This document shows positions 15,388 through 25,100 of a stretch of 34,787 nucleotides of DNA, piece by piece. Origin of the DNA: Bacteroidales bacterium (GTDB taxonomy: Bacteria; Bacteroidota; Bacteroidia; Bacteroidales; UBA1715). Within the stretch, counting starts at the first letter, position 1. Every line of letters begins with the position of its first letter. Location: assembly GCA_017642535.1 (NCBI GenBank), contig JAGCOW010000087.1:1-34787 (forward strand). The letters run 5' to 3'. Made by a program: the position numbers and the translations under genes. Under the pieces are notes generated by a model. That model was given only the letters and a program-made list of their open reading frames with translations, made no database searches and was not told the DNA's origin.

Positions 15388-15552
15388 TTAATTGAACAAA
15401 AATACTTTTGCAAAAATAAGAGCTACCATAACGCCCATAACAATTAAAAATCCCATATCTATACGTTTTTTGTTTACAAGCACAAAGGAATCCCGATTTC
15501 CGTTGAAAAAGAAACAACCGTGATGGTTTTTCTCAATACCAACTATTTGCAT
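15388..15552 (-). CDS. 54-residue single-TM protein, end of the giant-protein operon
   Basis: A short frame from ATG 15552 encodes an N-terminal polar part (MQIVGIEKNHHGCFFFNGNR), a basic KKR, then one hydrophobic helix (MGFLIVMGVMVALIFAKVFL) and a stop. The charge pattern suggests a single-pass inner-membrane protein, N-terminus inside. A shorter 22-residue form could start at 15456 with just the helix. It lies 92 bp downstream of the lipoprotein gene on the same strand with no terminator between, and a clear terminator follows. It was not recognised as any known family. Confidence 0.5.
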   Translation of the reverse strand: MQIVGIEKNHHGCFFFNGNRDSFVLVNKKRIDMGFLIVMGVMVALIFAKVFLFN

Positions 15553-15644
15553 TGTTTAATAAAAAAATAGCGATAGCAATCATAAGAATGAGCGATGGCA
15601 GAAGTTTGTCCGTTCCGTGTTTAGCTGTACCGTCACCTACCCTA

Positions 15645-16139
15645 TCAATCTACAACCTTCAGCTCTGGCACAAACGGTTCCGTAACCGTTCCTTGGCGGG
15701 CATCGTTCTCGAACGGGAACACATCGGCTGCCTCGAAAAGGTTCTTGTAGTGTGCGCTATAGTAGCGAAGCGTCACTTGTCTGTTGCTGCCTGTTGTTAC
15801 TGGCTCTGTTATGAACAAGAAAAACAGACCTTCCTCGGGTTTTGAAACTCCCACGCATTGGCCGTCGATGAAGGCGGCAAGCACGTCGTTGCCAGTCAAT
15901 TCAAAATCCGAGGCCCTGTCGGGGAATTGCTCCGCAAGGTCTATTCTCACCACGGCGGTCATCGACGAGTTGTAGTCGTAGTCGCTCGATGCCGTCCACG
16001 TAGGTGCGGAAACTTTGCCTACCAACGTCTCGGAATTGGAAATAGGCGTATTGTCGTCTTTTTTGTTTTTGTCTTTCTTGCAGCCCGTTGCACAAAGCAA
16101 CAGGACGCAAGATGCAAGTATCATCAGTTTGTTTTTCAT
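15645..16139 (-). CDS. Lipoprotein with the same domain as the giant's C-terminal region
   Basis: A 164-residue lipoprotein with lipobox LLCATGCKKD (Cys20), then a charged linker and one globular domain of about 110 residues. The domain reads YDYNSSMTAVVRID, then NDVLAAFIDGQCVGVSKP, LFFLFITEP, and F-E-N-D-A-R-QGTVTEP. The same pattern occurs twice in the neighbouring giant (SM/NM, IAVF or LAYV, G, I..T, GT/G...PV/EP). ATG 16139 overlaps the giant's TGA stop as ATGA, so translation is coupled and the two proteins are made together. It probably sits in a membrane facing the periplasm or surface and may hold or cap the giant. Function is inferred only. Confidence 0.8.
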   Translation of the reverse strand: MKNKLMILASCVLLLCATGCKKDKNKKDDNTPISNSETLVGKVSAPTWTASSDYDYNSSMTAVVRIDLAEQFPDRASDFELTGNDVLAAFIDGQCVGVSKPEEGLFFLFITEPVTTGSNRQVTLRYYSAHYKNLFEAADVFPFENDARQGTVTEPFVPELKVVD

Positions 16140-19100
16140 TTCTTTATCAATTTAATGGTTATTATTTCTCCGTTACTATTAAGTACAGCATTATACATAC
16201 CCGAAACAACGTTCAATGAATTGAGATAATTCTGAACTTGTTGTTCGCTTTCGGCATTTTTCAATTCACCTACGAATTTACCAGCCACCGTGTAGAAACG
16301 TACATCGGCAGGATAATAGCGTGATGAATTGTCTGCACCAAAGTCAAGCAAAACAGGATTTCCAAGCGTTCCAAGATGGTTGTTGGCCGTATAACGGAAC
16401 ATTGGTTGAGTAGTACCAAGAATATCGCCGTCTTGTTCCAACCTGAATGTTACCGATTCTGCATTTTCCGTAGCACTGATTGTCACGAAGAACAATGTGT
16501 CGCCATCAACTTCCTGCGGACGAGCAATACCTGCAAGTTCGGTACCGACGTATGCAAGAACGCGTTGGTCGCTGTTAGTCTGACCGTCGATTTTCGCAAC
16601 GAGAGTCATATTGCCAGAAGCCATCGGATTAACAAAATCAACGACATCTTCGGCAAGTTCCTCGCCACTCTTGAGAACTGACGACGGTTTGTAGTAATGC
16701 ATATTCACCGAAGTTTCTCCATTGCGGTAGAACAGATATCCCTGACCTGGTCGCATAGACTGCAAAGAACCTTCCCAACGACCTTCTTGAGAGAACACTG
16801 CCACAGCGTCCTTAGACTTAATCACGTCGCCATATTGTGCATCGTCAAAATAGTCTGCCAATGCATCGCGAAGCGAAGTCGGCTCGTCAAGCAGATAAGC
16901 GATGGTGTTCCAACCTTTATTGAGCGTCACTTCGCGTTGTTCCTCGGTAAGCGAGCGACCATCCACGTTGATTGACATTTCGCTTGACACATACATCATA
17001 TGCATATTGTGGAAATCAGTCTGCGTAAGAGAACCTGCCCAACGTTGATTTCCATCCTCATTTACAAATTCAGAGAATGCACGTTGCGACGGCGATTTGA
17101 TTAAATCACCATTAGCGAATCCATCTTTTCCTGTAAACATATCGTTTGGCGATGATTTTTCTGGGTTGACGTTCCAAGATACCCAGTTCCAACCTTTGTT
17201 AAGATGAATGTTCTGCATTTCACTTGACGATTCTGTCATCTGCAAAGCAACTGGTTCGCCAACATAACCCGGAGTTGAGTTATTTTTATACGTAAGTGCA
17301 ACCGATGGATTGAGCGTATAAATTTTACCTGTGGAAGCGCGCCACAACTTGATTGTAAGCGGTTGCGACTCCATACTGCTGTTTCCGTAGATGGTAAGAT
17401 ATACATAACTCTTGTTCGTGTTGTTGTCGAACATATTGTGAGTCTTGCCAATCATTTCGTTGTTGCTGAACACGGCAATAATATCACGTGTATCGGCATC
17501 GAGACGAGTTGTGTTGTCTGCACTAATTATTTGCACTTGTCCACGAAGCGACATAGAATTATCGTATTCACCACGGTCAACCTCATCCCACGGACACGTT
17601 GCAATGACGCTATAGTCAATCAACAGTGGTTCAGCCAATCCAGTTTCATCAGTAAGATAAATAATGGTGCTATATTCACCAATAGGCAAATCCTTGTTGT
17701 ATGTCAGACGGATTGTTTTTCCCTGAAGTGGGTCTAACGAACCATATGGTTGGTCAACCTCGAGCCATGCAGGAACCGATTCAATGGTATATTGATGGCG
17801 CATACCTACATTGTTATGAATCTCTACATCAACGTAGTTGTATTCCTCTTCAGTCCAATCGTAATCGTGTTCGATGCTGATAGATTTTGTATCCCATTTC
17901 AAACTATTGCGGTCAACAAATGCAGTCCACATTACAGGCGACGGCATTGGGTTTCCGTTCAAATCTTCCACATCGCGTACGGTCACGTAGATGTTCTGCT
18001 TGTTGATTTCTCGGTCGAGCATATTCAAATTGATAAGCAATTCTGAATTGTCGTACGTCCATGAGAAATTCAGTTTTGAAAGCAAACCGTGGTCACGTAC
18101 AGGAGCATAATTGTCTTTGTCAGCAAGAGATGCCACGTTTGATTGTTCTGCATCCAAAATCAGCGGAACAACTTTGTCAACCACATTACCGTTTGCATCT
18201 TTGAAAACACGTTGGTCGTTCGGAGAGAATACCAATTCAAGAATGCCGTTAGCGTTCAATATCTGTTCTTCGAACGGCAGATAGGCAATCAAGCCCATTT
18301 CATCACCAGCAGGAGAAACATTATCGAAATCCTCCACAATATTTTGTGGCAATGCCTGCTCAAACACAGTGAACTCGTCAACGCTACCCTTGAAACCTTC
18401 ACCACCGAGAGCCATAGCGCCAGTTATGCCCGATACTTTTGTCGCAGCAATGTTGTTTGTCAGCTGACCATCAATGTAAACAGCCGCATTGTTGTATGTA
18501 CGGTTGATTGACAGAACTAAATGGTGCCATTCGTTGTCGGCAAACGAACCAATAGGTAATTTCTGGTCACCTGTCTTCAAAACAAGTTTTCCTGATTCGA
18601 ATCCAATCCATGTACCAGATTGAACGCTGTCGTTTTCAACTCTTCCAGCAGTAAATACTGGAGCATCGCTCGATTCAGTCTTGAACCAGAACATAAGAGT
18701 TTCGTCGTAGATAGAAGAACGGGCGAGCAAATTACCATCAAGCTCAACTTCCGTATTGTCGAGTTCAAGCGAAATACCTTTTGGCAAATTCCACGCAGTT
18801 CCCTTTGTGTAAAGAGTTGCTCCATGTGCCATATCGGTAAGTTCAGTTCCGCGACCTTCGTTCATTGGATAGTATGCAAGCAGACCTTGTTCGTATCCAG
18901 TAAGACGACGCATATTCGTAGCAGCAATTTCTTCTTGCGTAAGGACCTTGTTCCAAATACGAGCTTCAAGCATATTTCCCTTGAAACCTTGTCCAAAGTT
19001 TACCAATGCCGAACCATTTACCGCAAAGTCAGACAAATGATTTGAATATTCACTATCGTAATTGGTTATATCCTCAGTGCCCAAGTAGAAACGAGCCTGT

Positions 19101-22100
19101 TTTTCTTCATTGTCGTACGTCATTACAACTCTGACAAAATCTGTTATTGGAGAAGAGATTTCTTTCGACAATGCATAACCATTCAAAGAAAGAATGGCAA
19201 GTTGATTTCCAACTATTCCATACGTAAAACTATCTTCCCAATTATCAGCATCGCTATAGCTGAAAATGTTGCCACCGAGCATATCTTCTGGCTTAATAAT
19301 TACATCGATAGAGAACGATGTGTTGTCGAGTGAACGGTTAACTTTACTTTCCACAAATGATTCCATTTCTCCATCAAAATGAAGCGATGTACCTGCCGTA
19401 ATACCCGTTTCGTTGGTAACTCCCACCAATTGGAAATTATTGTCTTCGTCGAGATAATTTCCTGCAATTGGTTCTGAGAAACGGAGTTTAAGGTCGTCCT
19501 CTATACCAAGAACCGCACTTACAGGTTGTGGTTTACCAAATAAAACAGGAACACGAGTGTCTTTCGTACCAGAAATCACTTCGGATGCTTTGGTCACAAA
19601 ACCTGATCCGTAGCGACAGAACGAAACGGCACGCAAGTCATACTTCTGTTCCATCGGGTCACGTTCGCCGTAGAAACGGAACGGCACAATTCGACCGTTT
19701 TCTATCATCGCCTTGCTTCCTGTGGCAAGTTGATAGAGAGAATCTTCGGCATAGAACGAGCACTGATTTACCCAATTATCATCAGATTGAGTAGAAAGTT
19801 TGTATTGGAACTCAATATGGTCGAAATTCTTGTGATGAATGTCGAAACCAGTGATGTCAATTGGCAGATAGTAGCCAACTGAATCCTGTGGCGAAAGTGT
19901 GTTCATAACCCAATTCTGACGCGGTGAAGAAATTTCCACATCGCTTGAGATTGGCAAGAAATGAACCGAAAGATTCATATCGGCACCAGTGGCAGGACAT
20001 TCTTGGAGACCCAACCTCAACGCAAGGTCGTTGTAATCGTCAACCGTACCACGTTCTACTTCCAATGTCTGAATAACAGGAGTTCCCGGTGCTATTCTAT
20101 AAGAAATATTCTGAATAAGCGGAGCTCCATTCACATACAATTTTGCTCCGTCAGGGTTGCTTGTTCCATCGAAAGAAAGGAAGAAATTGTCAGCTTCGGC
20201 AGCATCGCCGTTATCAACTTCTCCGTCGTTACGAAGTTCTATGCGGAATGTAGCACGTTTGTCGGCACCAACATTTGCAATCTCAAACACATTGGCACTC
20301 AACCCAGGTTTTGATGTCCACAGCGTTCCGTTGCCAATAATAGTTCCCTCGTTGTAGAAACGTGTGCGTTCAACGTCTTCGTGCGGACACGCACTTGCTC
20401 CTGCTTCGGTAAAGAACACGTACGAACCATATTTGAGATCATTGTTGTCCTCCTGCCCTACTTGAGTTCTAATTTCCTCGGTTTTTGACAACCAAGTGGA
20501 ATCGAATGCCGCACGATAAACCGAAACGGTAATGTCGCCTCTTGAGTCTGGCACAATGGTGAATCCAGATTCTTTGGCACTACTTCCCGTCGTTGTCATA
20601 CGTTTGTCGGAATCCATATTCTTAATTGGGTCGAAATCCAATTTAAACTTACTTGAATTTGTCACCGTACCCAATTCCTGTTTGTTTTTCTGACGTTCTT
20701 CACCCAAAGTAAGTTCGCCATCATCGCCTTCAACAAGATCTTGAGTGTAGAAATTCTTAAGTGCTTCGGCCGCCGAAGTTCCGAACGTAGCACTTTTATC
20801 TTTGAAATTGCTAATGTTCGCAATCACACTTCCAATGGCAGTACCAGCCGCCGTTCCACCTGCACCCATCGCATCGGAACCGATTAACGCCCAACCTTGT
20901 GGCAATTCGTTGTAAGAACCTTCTGCTTCGTATGAATCGCTATATGAATAACTTGTTCCGTCGGAAACGCTGTATGCGCCGATTTTCATACCACTCGTGC
21001 GAGCTTCAACTTTTTCACGTTCATTTTGAATCAGAATGGTTATCCACTTCATAATCATATTGTTGTAAGCGGCAATTTCGTCATTGTACGCACCGTCACC
21101 TTCAGGGATAAACATATCGTAACTCATCTTCGGCAACACGCCTTGAATGTAATTCTCGGTTTCGTGATACCAATACGTTGGTTTTCCATACGCATTTGCA
21201 GCAGCCTGTGCCTCTTCTGCCGAGTTAAAGCTCATAAGCAGATTTTGGCGTTGCAATGCCAAGTTAGGAATCACAGTTCCCAAAATATAATTTTGCGTAT
21301 ATGTAAACGTATTATCAAGTTGTAGTCCTTGAACCACTTTTTGACCAGTTACAAGATGGTATGTCTGACCATTTTCATCAACGCCTTCGGCAAGTACAAG
21401 CATTGCTCCCGCTTCGATGGCTGGTTGACGCATTTGGAACAAACTGTCGTCGATTACGGCAACTGTCTTCGCCTTACCAGCAAGTTGACTCATCGTTGCA
21501 CCAACAAATACGTCGGCACCGCTACCCACATCGCCTGGTGATGATGAAGTTTCGATACGTTCCTTGGTAGTAACCGAATATTCGTAACTTGAACCAAAAT
21601 CAAATGTGTGTGAAATTGGAATACTAAAACTAAATGCTTTGCTTGTATTGAATGTAGAACCCGTATAGGAACCTGTTCCTGCAGGTGCGGCAACAATACC
21701 TATGTCGGACGTTACGCTCAATCCCCACGTAGGTTTCAATTCTATACCAAACGTAGCTTTTGTCTGGGTATTGAATCCAAATTTGTAGGTGGTACCTGCT
21801 TCTACATAAGCGCTACTTCCAGCACCTCCTGGGTCACGAATAATATCGAGCAACTGAATATCTGCCGTCGTTGAAATAAGTTCTTTTTCGTGAATGTCGG
21901 AACCAACGATGAAACCGCGGAAAACATTGGTTTCAACAACGCTTCCTTCTGTTTCGAGAGCAACGCTCACTGTACGCAAAGCACCTTCGCCAGCACTTTC
22001 CACGTCAATATCGTCAACCATAAGCCATACGTTGCCGTTCATACCTTTTTCGTCGAGCTTATAAACTTCGCTATCGGTAGTATTGTGCATACCGTTACGA

Positions 22101-25100
22101 ACAGTCACGCTACCGCCACGCCATGGAACACGGTCAAGTGTGCCAGATTGCGAGTCGTTGTTGTAGAAATAATTTTCGTACGCTTTCGCTTTATATTGAT
22201 ATTTTCGATTTGTGTAGAACAACGGATATCCGAGTGTGTAACGAACCGTGCCGTCGTCTTGTATAGCATACAAGTTGATTTTTTCTTTCTTGTCAGGGTT
22301 AATATTGCTTACCTCCATCGATGGTTCTCCGTAACCCTCGCGTTCAAGTCCATAAAGCAACTGTGTAAGTTCAACTTGTACAGGATTGTGGTAGATACGA
22401 TTATACAGTGCGTTATAGTGCGTAGAATCACCGTCGTACACCTCGCTACCCCAAGGAATTGCCACTGACTGCTGTGACTCAGGAGCGACACTTGACGATA
22501 TGTTTACAAGTACGCTATCCTTATCATGGTCATATACAGCCGTATAATCGGTCAGAGATGCGTTGGTAAGGTCAACCACGTCGCTACCCGAACCCGATGC
22601 GAACAATGTTGCATATCCTTTGGCTGTTGCTTGAACTACCTTATATTTTACAGGGAACAAATCAACTTGGAATTCACCAGTTTCAATATCAGGTTGAATT
22701 ATGATACGTTTCTTTTCAAACAATGTGTTTGTTTGACCAACCACACGGGAATTATCGGCATTTGCGACAGTAGAAGCTGTGGCAGAAGTCTTATATAGCG
22801 TATGTTCAACCTTCTGCATAACCGTGTCACGAGTTAAATCGTTCGGGTCGTGAACGAAATGAGCGGTATTGTCGCCTTCCAACTGAAGTACCAGTTGCAA
22901 ATCGTCACCAAGGTTGTTTTTACCCAAACCGAATGCCTGAGGTAAATCACGTTGGTCGTTACCACCAGCAACACGTCCTACAAGACGAACTTTGGTATCG
23001 TCGTAAAAACGTACACCGTCAAGTGGTTTTGAGAGCGAGAACACTTCCTCGCCACCTTCAACACGCAAAATTCCGTCACCTTCAAATTGGTGTCCAGTCT
23101 TAAACACTTGCAATTTACACGGCTGACGTTGCGGTATAATAATCTCGAATGTTCCGTCAATAGCTGTTGTAAGCGGAGCATTACCACGACGAATTGTATC
23201 GTTGTTCAATAGGAACATAGCGCCTGCAACAGGTATTGTTGAATTTTTATACAACACGCGTCCTGTCAGACGAACCGACGAAGTATTCACAAAATCCAAA
23301 CCGCTAACCATTGCATTCTTTGCCGACATAGTAATGGTAGCCGTTCCTCCTTGTGCGTTATATGAAAAGATGCCATATTCCGAAGTCGGAATAACAACAT
23401 AATCTGTAGTAGCATTCACCGCATATTCAAGACTATCGAACTTGAAACGACCAGTTGCATCAGTTTTCGTCGTGCGAACTACGTTTCCGTCTGGGCCCTG
23501 CAATGTGACAGTCACGCCGTTCATGCCGCTGTTGTCGGTAAGCAGAACGGAACCACTGATTTCACCATATTTGGAGCGAACACCTTCTGTTGTAGCATAG
23601 TTTTCGGTATTTTTTCCGTTACAATTATAGAACGCGGTTATAGTATATTCATAGTTTTTGCTTGGAATGGCAGTTTGGTCAAAAAATGAATTTTCCAAGC
23701 CCATGTAAACCGTATCGGCAGCATCATCGCTATTGAGTTCTTTTCGTTGCAACAAAAATTCGTCAACTGCCGACGATGAAGCCGTCCAGTTAAGCAACAC
23801 GCCACGTTTCATTTCGCCAACGGCATCGTCTTTTGTTGCCGTAAACGAAGTGATTTTTGCCGCATCGTCAAAATAAAGATCCGGACCAGTTAATTCTATT
23901 GGCACCAACTGTTCGTCGGGTTTATGCACACGAAGGTCAGATTTGCTTTGATCTATGCGAACGGCATATTTGTAGTGCGTACAAGGTTGGTCGGCATAGT
24001 CGCTGAACGAGGCAATCCACGAACCATCTTCCAAACGGGTAATACTGTCCTGTGGAACCATGAACTCAGATACTTTGCCAGTCTCTTCATCGGTACGAAC
24101 AAGCACCAAGTGAGCGGTCTTGTCCCACATACATTTTCCAAAAGTAGTAGCTTGATACTCTTGTGAAATAATTGCATATAAAGAATCCTTCAAATGCTGA
24201 CGGTCAGCTTCGGTCATTCTCATCAACGCATTTATCTGAGTTGGTTCCATAGCCACATCAATAACATTTGCACGCGTCGGCAAATCTTGGAAAATGGTCT
24301 TGAATCTAATAGCAGCATCTTCTTTTATAACAAAGTCTTTTGTATAAGTATAATTACATTTTCTTTGGGCATCCCAATATGTATATGTAACACTCGCCTT
24401 GGAACCTGTAGGTATATTGGAATACATTTTTGGTTCTTTTAGAATAACTTTATCTACAATAACATTGCCATCGGAGTCTGTAATGGTGATTTTAGGATGG
24501 AATGATATATATGCTCCCGTACCAGGAGGAACTACTGGAGCTTGATAATCGGTAATCACCGTGGCAAACAATCCGTATTGGAGAGTAACTTTTGTAACAT
24601 CATAGAAATCGTTTTTTGACATTTCAAAATGAAGCACACAGTCATCATTTATAGTAAATTTTTTGCTTTGTCTTATTACAGTGTTTGAAAAACCAGGAAG
24701 CGGGTTATAATTGGGGTAGTCAACATATATTTTAGAACCTTTTATTACAGTAAAATCCTTTGGTTCAGTCAGTTCCATTTTCGTGACAGCACCTGTTCCA
24801 TATTCATAGATTTCAATCTTCACAGGTTTGTCGTCGTTGTATTTATTTTGGAAGAAATAATCGGCATGCACCGTTAACACTTCTTTTAACGATTGCGAAT
24901 TGGTATATGAAAGTTCGAACAAATCTTGTGGTGGCAATACCGACGTTATTTCGGAATTTTCAATCTTAAATTTGAAATTAACCTTGTGATTGTTCTCATA
25001 GTCTGGGTCGAGCGTGTAAGGAGGTTGCTCGGCAGCAAGCGGAGCAAGATAATTTACTTTGTTCAATTGATATGTTCTGTAGAACTCTTCTTCGTTCCAT

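Noticed and set aside
15552..15845. 97-codon plus-strand frame near the lipoprotein end
   Set aside because: Overlaps the real minus-strand lipoprotein gene and has no promoter; the peptide looks like a shadow.
19961..20314. Plus-strand frames within the giant gene
   Set aside because: All are antisense shadows of the continuous 3424-residue frame.
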